Position numbers and translations under genes: made by a program
Source: Pseudomonadota bacterium
Lineage (GTDB): Bacteria > Tectomicrobia > Entotheonellia > Entotheonellales > Entotheonellaceae
Length of the DNA: 40,123 nt
Assembly (NCBI GenBank): GCA_005777235.1
Contig: SXND01000149.1
Location: 1-40,123 of the forward strand
Direction of reading: 5' to 3'
The notes under the pieces: generated by a model
Databases searched by the model: none
Told to the model about the DNA's origin: nothing
The model's input: only the letters and a program-made list of their open reading frames with translations
Part shown: piece by piece, positions 26,231-35,098 of the stretch
Layout of the letters: every line of letters begins with the position of its first letter
Numbering within the stretch: position 1 is the stretch's first letter

Positions 26231-28063
26231 ATGCCGTCCGTCGTGCGCATCTGCGCGCCGGTTCTTACGCTCTGTATGTGCGTAGGGGTGACGACGCTCG
26301 TCGCACAAAGCGGCGCCCCTAGGCCCCGTGATGCTGCACCTGTGGCACGGGTGGCCCAGGCGAACCTCGAGGGACTACCAGAACCGCGAGAACCCGTCCC
26401 CCTTCCCAGCAGGGCTGCCCCCGCGGCGTCACGCGTGGCCTTGGTGATTGGCAATGCTGCCTACGACGAGAGCCCACTCCGCAATACGGTCAACGATGCC
26501 ACCGCCATGGCGACCACCCTCCAGCAACTCGGCTTCACCGTCACCCTGGAGCGCAACGTCAACCATCAACGTATGGCCGAAGCGGTGAATGTCTTCAGCC
26601 GTCAACTCCGTCCCGACAGCGTGGGGTTGTTCTACTTTGCTGGCCATGGTGTGCAAGTCGAGGGCGGGAATTACCTCGTGCCGCTTGGCGTCCCGTTACG
26701 GAGTGGCGCCGACGTAAAGTTTCAGACGGTGGCGGCGGAGTGGGTCCAGGCCCGTATGATGGAGGCGGGTAATCCCCAGAACATTGTCATTCTGGATGCG
26801 TGCCGGAATGCGCCTTTCCTGCGCCAATGGCGTAATTCTCAATATGGCCTGGCGCCGATGCAACCGGGGGGCGGAGTCCTCATCGCCTATGCCACCTCTC
26901 CCGGCTCTGTAGCTTTCGATGGCAAAGCCACAGATATACATGGCGTCTACACCAAGCATCTCTTGCATGTCATGATGACCCCCAATCTCCCTGTCGAACA
27001 GATGTTCAAAGCGGTCCGGGTGGCGGTAGAACGCGAGACCAAGGGGAAACAGACTCCCTGGGAATTGTCTTCGCTGCGCGGCGATTTTAGCTTCCGTCCG
27101 ACTCCTCCTGCCACGAATAACGTCCCAGCGTCAGAGACACTGCCGCGTGTGATTGAGGGCACGCCCGTGGCACTTGGCAGCCCTCCTGCTCAGCTGCCGA
27201 CACCTCCCAAACCAGGTGTGACGAAAGACGGGGGAAAGATGGTGTTCGTGCCATCTGGCGAATTTCTGATGGGAACAAGTGCCGAAGAGATTGAACGTCT
27301 GCTGCAAGAGTGGCCGCATACGCAGCGCGAGGTGCTCACACGCGAGCACCCACAACATCGAGTCTATCTCGACGCCTTCTTCCTGGATAAATATGAAGTC
27401 ACCAACGCCCGTTTTCAGCAGTTTGTCAAAGAGACAGGGCATCGCACGCAGGCGGAGCGCGAGGGCTGGGCTTGGATCTACACAGGCAAGAGTTGGGAAA
27501 AAGCCTCTGGTGCGACATGGCGCACACCCTGGGGACGAGAGAGCACCATAGCACGCCTGGAACACCATCCAGTGGTCCAAGTCAGTTGGGAGGATGCGCG
27601 GGCCTATTGTACGTGGGCTGGGAAACGCTTGCCGACAGAGGCAGAATGGGAGAAAGCGGCGCAGGGCAAGGACGGAGGGAGCTATCCATGGGGAACACAG
27701 TTTGACGGCCCATGGGCGAATTTTTGTGATGCCGAGTGTACTGCGGCGTGGAAAGACCACGGCGTACAGGATGGCTATCAGTATACGGCCCCTGTGGGCA
27801 GTTATAAACATGGCCAAAGTCGCTACGGCGCCTACGACATGGCAGGCAATGTCTGGGAATGGGTATCTGATAGATTTGACAGAACCTATTATCGTAATAG
27901 CCCAGTGCGTAGCCCACGTGGACCATTAGCCGGCAATGAAGTTGTCCTGCGTGGTGGAGCATGGGATAACCCCGCAGTCTTTGTGCGGACCCCAAACCGC
28001 AACAAATCCCTCCCGACCAGTAGGTATGTCCATGTGGGCCTGCGGTGCGCCAAAACATCGTAG
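26231..28063 (+). CDS. Exported caspase-like / SUMF1-domain fusion
   Basis: A 610-aa protein with a signal peptide (VLTLCMCVGVTTLVAQ, residues 11-26), a caspase domain at about 66-310 with dyad His139 (YFAGHG) and Cys191 (ILDACRNAPF), and a C-terminal SUMF1/formylglycine-generating-enzyme-like domain at about 335-610 (MVFVPSGEFLMGT, KYEVTNARFQQFV, RLPTEAEWEKAA, YDMAGNVWEWV, RGGAWDN, VGLRCA). The Cys pair that catalyses formylglycine formation in true FGE is not present in the last 40 residues, so binding rather than oxidation is likely. The start at 26231 has GGAGAGGAG upstream; a longer frame from 26069 overlaps the preceding gene. Its caspase domain resembles that of the gene at 23654. Confidence 0.9.
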   Translation: MPSVVRICAPVLTLCMCVGVTTLVAQSGAPRPRDAAPVARVAQANLEGLPEPREPVPLPSRAAPAASRVALVIGNAAYDESPLRNTVNDATAMATTLQQLGFTVTLERNVNHQRMAEAVNVFSRQLRPDSVGLFYFAGHGVQVEGGNYLVPLGVPLRSGADVKFQTVAAEWVQARMMEAGNPQNIVILDACRNAPFLRQWRNSQYGLAPMQPGGGVLIAYATSPGSVAFDGKATDIHGVYTKHLLHVMMTPNLPVEQMFKAVRVAVERETKGKQTPWELSSLRGDFSFRPTPPATNNVPASETLPRVIEGTPVALGSPPAQLPTPPKPGVTKDGGKMVFVPSGEFLMGTSAEEIERLLQEWPHTQREVLTREHPQHRVYLDAFFLDKYEVTNARFQQFVKETGHRTQAEREGWAWIYTGKSWEKASGATWRTPWGRESTIARLEHHPVVQVSWEDARAYCTWAGKRLPTEAEWEKAAQGKDGGSYPWGTQFDGPWANFCDAECTAAWKDHGVQDGYQYTAPVGSYKHGQSRYGAYDMAGNVWEWVSDRFDRTYYRNSPVRSPRGPLAGNEVVLRGGAWDNPAVFVRTPNRNKSLPTSRYVHVGLRCAKTS

Positions 28064-28104
28064 GCGATGCTAGCAGCGATGCGCGAGCTCTCGTGAGAGG
28101 CTTA

Positions 28105-28967
28105 GAACCTGTTGAAAGTTTTTCTGCGCTCTGTTCGCATGCCGCCGAGTGCGACAAGGGGGTGTGATGACAGGCAGGTATCCCAGCGCGAGACGTCGCG
28201 AACACGGTGACGAGATTCGGGCGGATTGGGAGTCTGCACGCAAGCGAACAAGTCCTAGACGTGTTGATTTCTCTGACGTTTTTTGTGGGATACTTGCCTG
28301 TTGCAAGGGGGGCATTCCGTGGAGGATGCTCCCGAAAACGTCTCCGAAGCGGCAACGTGGCTACGCGTATTGCCGTGGGTGGAGCGCAAGAAAAGAGGCG
28401 CCATCCGCGAGTATCCTTGCGCACGTCTGACAAAAAATGGGTCGCAAAAATTCGTAGGCTCGATGGCCGGCAGGAGGACACCTCTGGCATGAGGATCGAG
28501 GCCCAGAGGGTCACAAACTCCGACACGGCCGCCGACCAAGGCGAGGATGCGGACCAACCCGTCTCAGGCATCACGCGCCACAGGGCGGTGGAGACGCCAG
28601 GATGGCCGCATGCAAGGCTGGGCACGACCGCCGAGGTGACAGACCGCCATGGCGCGTTGGGCAGGTTTGCTTCCAGCACAGATACGCCTGGCTTCGTATG
28701 CAATGTACTGGCTGAGGGAGGATATGCCGGTGCCAATGTTGCCCTGGCACCACAAGCAATGCTGGGCTGCACAGGAGAAAGAGCCCGGCGAAACGAGCGA
28801 CAGACGTGTGAGGTCATACTACAAAGATGGGGAGTGGAACGATCCTTCGCGTGGCGCGAAACATGTCGCAGACTGTGGAAAAACTGCGAGCGGACACTCC
28901 ACCCGTCTTTGCCACGGATGGTTCTGGCTTTCCTCGTCCTTCTCTTCAAAAGACTTTGAACAGGTTC
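28105..28967 (+). mobile_element. Degenerate IS5-family insertion sequence
   Basis: The 863-bp element has terminal inverted repeats (GAACCTGTTGAAAGT at the left, ACTTTGAACAGGTTC at the right, one mismatch). It is flanked on both sides by TTA (28102-28104 and 28968-28970), a 3-bp target duplication typical of part of the IS5 family. The interior carries a broken transposase. The right-hand TTA is the complement of the stop codon of the adjacent lipoprotein gene. Confidence 0.85.
28149..28959 (+). pseudogene. IS5-family transposase remnant
   Basis: Parts of an IS5-type DDE transposase lie in two frames: an N-terminal piece resembling the RxGIPWRMLPKTSPKRQRG region near 28305-28350, and a C-terminal piece with VLAEGGYAGANV and WGVERSFAWRETCRRLWKNC near 28700-28880. 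The middle, including the first DDE Asp context, is disrupted or diverged. A full family member would be about 260-270 residues in one frame, so this copy is inactive. Confidence 0.75.
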
Positions 28968-29555
28968 TTAGCGTTTCCCGGGCCGCCCTTTAATCTGAAA
29001 CGTCTTGCTTGGCGCGATATGGTGATCCTGTGAAACAATCGTGGTATGAAGGACGTAGGTGCCATTTTTTGCCTTTTTTGGTGTACCAACAAAGACCCCT
29101 AGTGCCCATAGACCTGGCTTAAATTCTATATTATCCGTCACTTTGCGAAAGACCTCTCGCCCTTGAAAGGTGATGACTCTGGTGATACGACCTCGCATGA
29201 CGGCTGTTTCAGAAGAGGGACAAAGCAGATACGACACCACCTGATTGACCTCTTCACCAGGCATGACCTCTCCGGGCACTACATGCACGTCTTCAACCCG
29301 AAACAGCACCCCTTGTTGCGGCGTGCCACAGTTGTACTTGCGTTGTACGTATGGTAAGGCCAAGATTTGAAAGTCGCCCCGGAGAGGCATCGGGATAGAC
29401 GCAGGCTCAGGGAGAGGCTCAGGCAGGCGTACGGGCTCCGAGGGTGCCGCTGAGGGATCGTCAGGCATATGAGCACAATGGCTGAGCACGAGCAGCACAG
29501 CCACGAGGGTCACGCGCAGAACAAGCGCTGTCGTTTGCCACAGAGAGTCTTTCAT
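28968..29555 (-). CDS. Lipoprotein of unknown function
   Basis: A 195-aa product with a lipoprotein signal (VLRVTLVAVLLVLSHC; lipobox LSHC) and a Pro/Glu-rich linker. The globular part (about residues 55-195) contains IEFKPGLWALGVFVGTPKK. Its ATG overlaps the stop of the upstream kinase gene (ATGA, 29552-29555); ATG 29570 would add five residues. The fold is not recognised. It is probably cotranscribed with the Ser/Thr kinase and may be its envelope partner. The stop codon is made by the TTA of the adjacent IS5 insertion. Confidence 0.8.
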   Translation of the reverse strand: MKDSLWQTTALVLRVTLVAVLLVLSHCAHMPDDPSAAPSEPVRLPEPLPEPASIPMPLRGDFQILALPYVQRKYNCGTPQQGVLFRVEDVHVVPGEVMPGEEVNQVVSYLLCPSSETAVMRGRITRVITFQGREVFRKVTDNIEFKPGLWALGVFVGTPKKAKNGTYVLHTTIVSQDHHIAPSKTFQIKGRPGKR

Positions 29556-31105
29556 GGTTTTAAAGTCCATCCATCCTTGGATTGTGGTTTCTCCCTTCTG
29601 GCAGCACGCGAAGGACGTGGTAGTACTTGCTGGTGTTTGGAGACTTGTTTGGGAGGTGGGGGGTGCACTTGCAGTGGCTGACTTGCCGGCTGGGGAGAAC
29701 GCACGCGCGCAGACGTGTTCTGAGCGAGCTTCACGCGTGCTGGCTCTTCGGACGCTGGCATGTTCGGCGCGGTCAAGCCGTGAGGGATTGGCATCGGGGG
29801 GACGGGAGGAGCTGGGGTGTGGGGCTCCTGCTCCTCCGCCACCCCTGCCTGGGGCGTGGGCTGCGGGACGACCAGCTCAGGCATCGGGGGCGCCAGCGGG
29901 GCTGCAGTGATGGTGGTAGGAGGTACCACAGGCTCAGCGTCGGAGGGCCGTGCACTCTGTGCCTCATCTTCCCCTCTCTCTTGGCTTGGGGACACAGCGG
30001 GAGAAACTGCCGCGGGTTGTGCTTCCTGGGGGACAGTTGCCACGTGCTCCGTAGTGGATCCAGGCACTGTACGGGCAGCAGAGTCGGCAGGGAGAGCCGT
30101 CTGCATGGGGGGATCGAGGGTCGGCGCTGGCTTCTTGAGGGCACTGCTAGACCAGAATCCCACAGCCAGCATGAGGGCCAAGAGCGCACTCCCACTTATC
30201 ACACGCGTCACGGGGTGCCAAGATGGGACAGGGCGCTTTTGCTGGACCATCGGTGCGGCACACGGTGTGGGGTCTTCAGGTGTGTGGAGCGACTGCGGTA
30301 CGAGTGTCTCGAGAGCATGGCGAAAGTCATGTGCGTTGTGATAGCGTTGCTCCGGCTGCTTCGCCAAGGCTTGGAGTATAACCTGTCCAAGGTGCTGGGA
30401 CACTGCGGCATTGTAGTGCACTGGGGGCTCGGGAACCTCTGCAATATGCGCACGCATAATGCTGTAAGCGGTGTCCCCAGTAAACGGCACCCTCCCAGCG
30501 ACCATCTGATAGAGTGTAATGCCTAGCGCGTAGAGATCGGCTGCCACACTGCCCTGCTGCCCTTGGATCTGTTCTGGAGACATATACCACAGGGTGGTGA
30601 GGGGTAGCCCGCTCTTCGTTCCTCCATGGTCTCCTAGAACATTCGCCAGGTCGAAATCAGTGACTTTGACGACGCCCTCCTCAGTCAACATAATGTTCTC
30701 AGGCTTAATGTTGCGATGTATCACTCCGCGAGCGTGCATGAATTCAAGAGCGGCCAGAACATCGTGACAGATGGACACGGCTGTTTCTTGGGGTAAAAGG
30801 CGTGCAGTGGCCAGACGTTGGTCGAGCGTTTCCCCAGTGATGTACTCTGTGATGAGATAGATATCGTCGCCGCTTTCCAGATAAGCGCGGATAGGCACAA
30901 CATGAGGATGGAAAATGTGCGCCTGATCCCTAACGACCTGGATGAGCTTCTCGCGCGCTGAGGCGTCTGGGGCATGGCGCGTCGAGCACACTTTGAGCAC
31001 GACTTCCTGCTCAAGGCGCATGTGGATGCCCTGATAGACCGGCCCCATGCGGCCCTCGCCAATTTTCGTGAGAATTTTGTATGGGCCGACTTCTGTACCT
31101 ATCAT
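29552..31105 (-). CDS. Membrane Ser/Thr protein kinase with HRN motif
   Basis: A 517-aa PknB-like kinase. The kinase domain (about 8-270) has the glycine loop GEGRMGPVY (16-24), Lys38 in VVLKVCS, and the APE-like YMSPEQIQG. The catalytic loop reads HRNIKPEN (Asn132 in place of the catalytic Asp) and the DFG motif reads DFD (150-152). One transmembrane helix (SGSALLALMLAVGFWSS, about 309-325) and a long Pro/Ala-rich outer segment follow. The HRD to HRN change usually removes phosphotransfer, so this may be a pseudokinase or signalling receptor. It is the first gene of a two-gene minus-strand unit with the lipoprotein. Confidence 0.9.
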   Translation of the reverse strand: MIGTEVGPYKILTKIGEGRMGPVYQGIHMRLEQEVVLKVCSTRHAPDASAREKLIQVVRDQAHIFHPHVVPIRAYLESGDDIYLITEYITGETLDQRLATARLLPQETAVSICHDVLAALEFMHARGVIHRNIKPENIMLTEEGVVKVTDFDLANVLGDHGGTKSGLPLTTLWYMSPEQIQGQQGSVAADLYALGITLYQMVAGRVPFTGDTAYSIMRAHIAEVPEPPVHYNAAVSQHLGQVILQALAKQPEQRYHNAHDFRHALETLVPQSLHTPEDPTPCAAPMVQQKRPVPSWHPVTRVISGSALLALMLAVGFWSSSALKKPAPTLDPPMQTALPADSAARTVPGSTTEHVATVPQEAQPAAVSPAVSPSQERGEDEAQSARPSDAEPVVPPTTITAAPLAPPMPELVVPQPTPQAGVAEEQEPHTPAPPVPPMPIPHGLTAPNMPASEEPARVKLAQNTSARVRSPQPASQPLQVHPPPPKQVSKHQQVLPRPSRAARREKPQSKDGWTLKP

Positions 31106-32560
31106 GGATTCTGTTGCACTCCTGCCGTGCCCCGTATGTTCGCAAGATCGTCTCGCACACCATTATCATAGCAGAGACGCGATGCCATCGCAGCCGCCAT
31201 GTAGAGCCACCTTACCCGCACTGACTCGGCTTGCCCTCCAGTAAGCATGCCAGGAATGGACTGACCCTTAGCGCCAACCACAGACCAAAGGGTCAAGGCA
31301 ATGAGGCGGTGCCGCGCAGATCCTGGCGCATATTAGTATATTAAGTTAAAAACTCCAGCAGTTGGCGGAGCTGCCAAACAGCAGAGCAGGAGGAACCTAA
31401 AGGGGAGTAACCCTGGCCAGTGGAGTATGGGACTGTATGGGAAGAGAGGCGACAGCAGAGTATAGGAAAGACACACGACCTTTTCCACCGCCTGCAGGCC
31501 AACTCGTGGATGCCGTTGCGCGTAGTCATCCGGATAGGAAAGACACACGACCTTTTCCACTGCCTGCAGGAGCCTGCCAGCCGCTGGCCCGCGCTGTCTG
31601 GCACCGCCAGGACGGAGGCCTGGTGACGGGCAACCGGCGGAGCTGGGACGCGATGCGCGCTGCGTCGCAGCCGCTGGGGCAGAGGGCGCAGCTGCCTGAG
31701 GCTGGGGCTGATGCACACGCGATGCCTGCGGCTGAGGAGGGCTGCGCGCGGCTGAAGAGCTCTACTACAACGCGCTGGCAACGCTGGCGGTGCTGCGGAG
31801 GACTCCTGCTGGGCACTGTCGTGTAGCGAGCAACGGGTGCACACGCTTGGGGGCGTGCAATACGCTGCCAAGGCAAGGGATACAGCACACGAGCAGCCGC
31901 GGGACGCCCTGGGGATACACGCACGACGCCGCACCGTCAGCCCGTGCATCCCATCTGTCCACGAGGTCTCATGTGATGTCTTGTACTAGACTATCTAGAG
32001 AAAAGGCCCCGCTGGCTGTATCCCGGAGAAGCCGCTCCACCTGCTTCCGTCAATAGGCCGTGTCCCTGGGTACCAGCGTGCAGCGCACACCCGTCCATGC
32101 TGGTACCGCGTATCCCCGTGAGCGTTAGCGCCTCGCCCGTGTGGCCACACCTCATGCCGATACGCCGCCCCTGCGGGCTGGCCGGCTCCCCGGCGGCCAG
32201 GGTGCGGGCCAGCTCAGGGGCGGCGCGGCTCTATGGAGCGTACCCCGTGGGTACGACGGCATCGAGGCCCAGCGCCAGGTTTCCCAGATGGCGGCGGGTG
32301 CGGATGCCCCGCCGCCGACTCTTCTGGACCCCGGTGGCACTCTCCGTGCCGGAAGGCGGCTCACCGGACACACAATGCGGCTTGAGGGCCTAGTCGGTGG
32401 GCTTACCGGACGCGTGGGAGGTCTCAGGCACTTTTCAGCCGCGAGCGCGTCACAAAGAGCGGGCCTCGCCCATGTAAGCGCTGGGAGTGGCAGCGTGTTG
32501 ATGCAACAGACAGTGTTGCTTTCCCTACGCTGCCAAACGGCTTTCCCAACGGTCTGCTTG
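31106..32560. other. Long non-coding stretch with repeats and decayed sequence
   Basis: I see no convincing gene in about 1.45 kb. It contains an AT-rich patch near 31329-31350, two copies of a 37-nt repeat at 31462-31570, and Ala/Pro-coding GC-rich low-complexity sequence at about 31650-31720. On the minus strand at about 32100-32310 a broken frame (LGNLALGLDAVVPTGYAP, stop, SRAAPELARTLAAGEP) could be a decayed transposase. I cannot identify it further. Confidence 0.45.
31462..31570. repeat. Two direct copies of a 37-nt repeat with a 35-nt spacer
   Basis: Copies at 31462-31498 and 31534-31570 differ at one position and flank a 35-nt unique sequence. Each begins ATAGGAAAGACACACGACC and ends in the palindrome CCTGCAGG; GGAAA/TTTCC inside each can pair. 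The sizes are like a one-spacer CRISPR array, but there is no third copy, no leader, and no cas gene in the window. Confidence 0.7.
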
Positions 32561-33370
32561 CTACGGAGCCACACAAACGACATAGGCTGTGAGCGCAAGT
32601 GACGCAGTAGGATGATTGTTGGTTGCATCCACGACCCAGGTATCCGAGTCAGGCCCATTGAGGTTGTACGGGTAGCTGGCGTGTACGGTCGCTACCGTAG
32701 ACAGTTCCGCGTTCCCAGGAATGACGTAGCCACCTCCAGTCGCTTTTTCCCCAGGCTCGCAACTCACGAGCGCTTCGCCATATTCCCCCCCAGCGATATC
32801 GGTGGACATGAGTCGGGTGTTAAGCTGCACGGCTCCTGTCGTTCCAGAGCCACCGCTAGACCCCTGTGGTCCGGCAGGCCCTTGTGGCCCCGGTGCCCCC
32901 GCAGGTCCTGCTACGCCTTCGGGGCCCTGCGTCCCAGGCGCCCCCGCATCGCCCTTCGGGCCTTGCGGTCCTACAGATCCTGTAGAACCAGCAAGCCCTG
33001 GTGGTCCCGCAGGCCCCTGGGAGCCGACGAGACCTGCCACGCCTTGGAGCCCCTGTGGTCCCGGCGTTCCCGTGGGCCCTTGAGGCCCTTGAGGCCCTTG
33101 AGGCCCTTGAGGCCCTTGAGACCCTTGAGGCCCTTGAGGCCCTTGAGGCCCTTCCTGAGCCCATCTCAACGCTTTTTCGTGGCGGGAGCACGTGTCGGGC
33201 ACGTTCACGATTCTGATCGTACCGTTGTGCTTGTTGACACAAGCGTGAATGAGACCTGCGTCCACACTTTCAGCACTCACAAACATAGGGGGCGCTGCCA
33301 GCAGGCAGGTAACGAGTAACACGCTTTTTCCCAGTCGCGTCGTCTGCAATGCATGCCGTGATGTCTTCAT
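32561..33370 (-). CDS. Exported collagen-like protein
   Basis: The 269-aa protein has a signal peptide ([21 protein letters not shown], cleavage near residue 33), a short Cys-containing domain ([15 protein letters not shown] ... [12 protein letters not shown]), a collagen-like Gly-X-Y region at about 74-180 rich in GPQGPQ, and a C-terminal beta-rich domain ([15 protein letters not shown] ... YVVCVAP). GGAGG lies about 10 nt before the ATG. Such proteins form triple-helical surface fibres. Part of the repeat is an almost exact 9-bp tandem array. There is no operon partner on this strand. Confidence 0.88.
   Translation of the reverse strand: MKTSRHALQTTRLGKSVLLVTCLLAAPPMFVSAESVDAGLIHACVNKHNGTIRIVNVPDTCSRHEKALRWAQEGPQGPQGPQGSQGPQGPQGPQGPQGPTGTPGPQGLQGVAGLVGSQGPAGPPGLAGSTGSVGPQGPKGDAGAPGTQGPEGVAGPAGAPGPQGPAGPQGSSGGSGTTGAVQLNTRLMSTDIAGGEYGEALVSCEPGEKATGGGYVIPGNAELSTVATVHASYPYNLNGPDSDTWVVDATNNHPTASLALTAYVVCVAP
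33077..33148. repeat. 9-bp tandem repeat, eight units
   Basis: The unit CCCTTGAGG is repeated eight times without gaps. Seven copies are exact and the unit at 33113-33121 ends in A. On the minus strand it encodes Gly-Pro-Gln triplets of the collagen-like gene, so gain or loss of units keeps the frame and changes the collagen length. Confidence 0.9.
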
Positions 33371-33918
33371 CAGCGAGTCTCCTCCGTTCTTACGATCTTA
33401 GCGTCGCTATCGCGACGTCTCTTGCATGAAGGTTGCCGAAAGGGCCAGCATGTTGTGTCTGCTGCCAAGGCATGCGACTCTTCAGGCGCTTTGTCGCGGT
33501 GCAAGGCCTGTATGTCGTCTGAGGCCCTTATCGACAGGCTGATGCGACTTCTTGAATAATAAAATTCCAGGATTATTAGGACACATAATGGAGGATACAC
33601 ACGTGAGAAGCCGGTAAGAACAACAGCGAGCATCCAACAGGGTGTGCTGCGCCTATGGGGGAGAGTGAGACCCCGAAGGCGAGGTGTATCCTCGATGCCC
33701 ATGGTTGGCAGCCTCTCTCTGCAAGACCACCAAGCGCGGACGACCACGCGCCGGGTTGGTCCGCCACGCTTTCGCCAGATCTGCACGGTAGCGACCAGTA
33801 AGGTGTTAATCCTGGCCGAAGGGGCTAGAACAGCACCGGCCTCGTCCAGAGCCAGGGGGGCCAGGGACGAGGCCGTGTGAGATACACGAGCGGGCAGGCG
33901 ATGGGACGGGGCTGGAGC
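33371..33918. other. Intergenic region without a gene
   Basis: Open frames here do not look like protein. Two inverted repeats are visible: AATAAT/ATTATT at about 33555-33577, and a perfect 10-bp pair GAGGATACAC (33591-33600) / GTGTATCCTC (33684-33693) that spans 103 bp. No target duplication or transposase is seen. The promoter of the collagen-like gene is presumably in its first 150 nt. Confidence 0.45.
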
Positions 33919-34656
33919 TTAGGGCAGGCGACCAACCACCAGACTCCGCGTGGCTGGCTCGTAAAACACGGAGCCGCTGTATGTGCTCCAGCTATAGCCG
34001 ACAATCGCCCCCGTCGCATCGGCATACAGGCGCAGAATACCCCGACCGACGCCATCCTTCCACGTGCCATCTTCCTGCAAGCGTGTATCGGTGGGACCGT
34101 GACCAGAGTTCGACGAGTCAATCACCTCAATGGCGTATTGCGTCGTTCCAGCCACCAGCGGTGCTGTCGCCGTGCGTGGAGTGGCCGTGCTGGCGGCAAT
34201 CATCATATGCCCGGTACCCGAGGTGCTGCCATCAAGATACTTCACGGCTAAGATATCACCCTCCTGGATATTCGTCACATCGGTGACAGCGACAAAAAAG
34301 GTGCCTGCGACAATGACATCGTGATAGCGCGCCGATGTTGGGCTGGAGGAGTTAAACCAGGTGCTGAAATTTTGATCGGTCCAGTTATAGGCTTGCTTCA
34401 GGACTCGCGTCACAAAGGGGCTGCATTGCGTGCGATTGGTATACGCGGTGGCGCCATTGACTCCTGCCCAGGTGAGATACGCGGGACTGGTACCGTAGGC
34501 GTTGTCAGCCGGGGCAATGTTGTCGACGACGTCCTCGGCCCAGAAGAGATGGGCGGGGATGGCGACTGCCGGGAGGGCAGACCCCATGAGCCAGAGACTG
34601 CCAACCACTGCTGCCAAAGTGCGAGAGAGGGTCCGAACGGTTGTTGCTGCACGCAT
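33919..34656 (-). CDS. Exported NlpC/P60-like cysteine protein
   Basis: The 245-aa protein has a signal peptide (TLAAVVGSLWLMGSALPAVA, cleavage near residue 32). A papain-like NlpC/P60/CHAP-type core follows: Cys78 in TQCSPFVTRVLKQAY, GDILAVKYL near 133-141, and His150 in GTGHMMIAAS; a further polar site lies in IDSSNSGHG. The Cys-His order and the GDI strand fit, but overall similarity is weak. It may act on peptidoglycan or another amide in the envelope. ATG 34656 is used with AAGGAG 7 nt upstream; GTG 34659 is also possible. There is no operon partner. Confidence 0.7.
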   Translation of the reverse strand: MRAATTVRTLSRTLAAVVGSLWLMGSALPAVAIPAHLFWAEDVVDNIAPADNAYGTSPAYLTWAGVNGATAYTNRTQCSPFVTRVLKQAYNWTDQNFSTWFNSSSPTSARYHDVIVAGTFFVAVTDVTNIQEGDILAVKYLDGSTSGTGHMMIAASTATPRTATAPLVAGTTQYAIEVIDSSNSGHGPTDTRLQEDGTWKDGVGRGILRLYADATGAIVGYSWSTYSGSVFYEPATRSLVVGRLP

Positions 34657-35098
34657 CACGTTACTCCTTTATTCAGATGTCTAGGTCCAGGCACATGATC
34701 CCAAGTTCGCCAGCCAGGAGCCTGCACCACCTCAAGTGGTCTGCGGTCCTCGCCGCGCTTGAGCCAAGGTTTTGTGCCATAGATAATGCAGGAGGCATGC
34801 CAAAGGTGGCTCGGCGCATCCTCATGATGCATAAATCGCCTATCTCATTGCATAGCAATGGGCTGCTGATCTCGGGACGGCTGGGCTCCTGGCGCGGCTG
34901 TGCCAGCCGGCTGCTGGGAGCGCACCACCAGTCCCTGACGTGTGGCCACCAGAAGTGGTGGTTACAACCACGGAGCTTCGTGCCTACGTAGGCCGCAACG
35001 TCGCAGCAGCAGGACTTGCAATCTTGACTCTCGTAGAAAACGTGCGATACTCACGCTCCTCTAAGCATTGGGCAGAGTGTCGAGCATGACATGGCGTG
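34657..35098. other. Divergent intergenic region
   Basis: There is no gene. It separates two divergent genes and should hold both promoters. A perfect hairpin CCACCA-GAAG-TGGTGG lies at 34946-34961 without a T-run. I see no clear -35/-10 pairs. Confidence 0.45.

Noticed and set aside
26231..28063. SUMF1-like domain as a diversity-generating retroelement target
   Set aside because: No reverse transcriptase, template repeat or adenine-biased variable region is visible in the window.
27582..28949. 455-aa open frame on the minus strand
   Set aside because: It lies opposite the caspase-SUMF1 gene and the IS5 remnant and has no protein-like sequence.
33370..33786. 138-aa minus-strand open frame upstream of the collagen-like gene
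   Set aside because: Its composition is not protein-like, it has no ribosome site, and it covers the expected promoter of the next gene.
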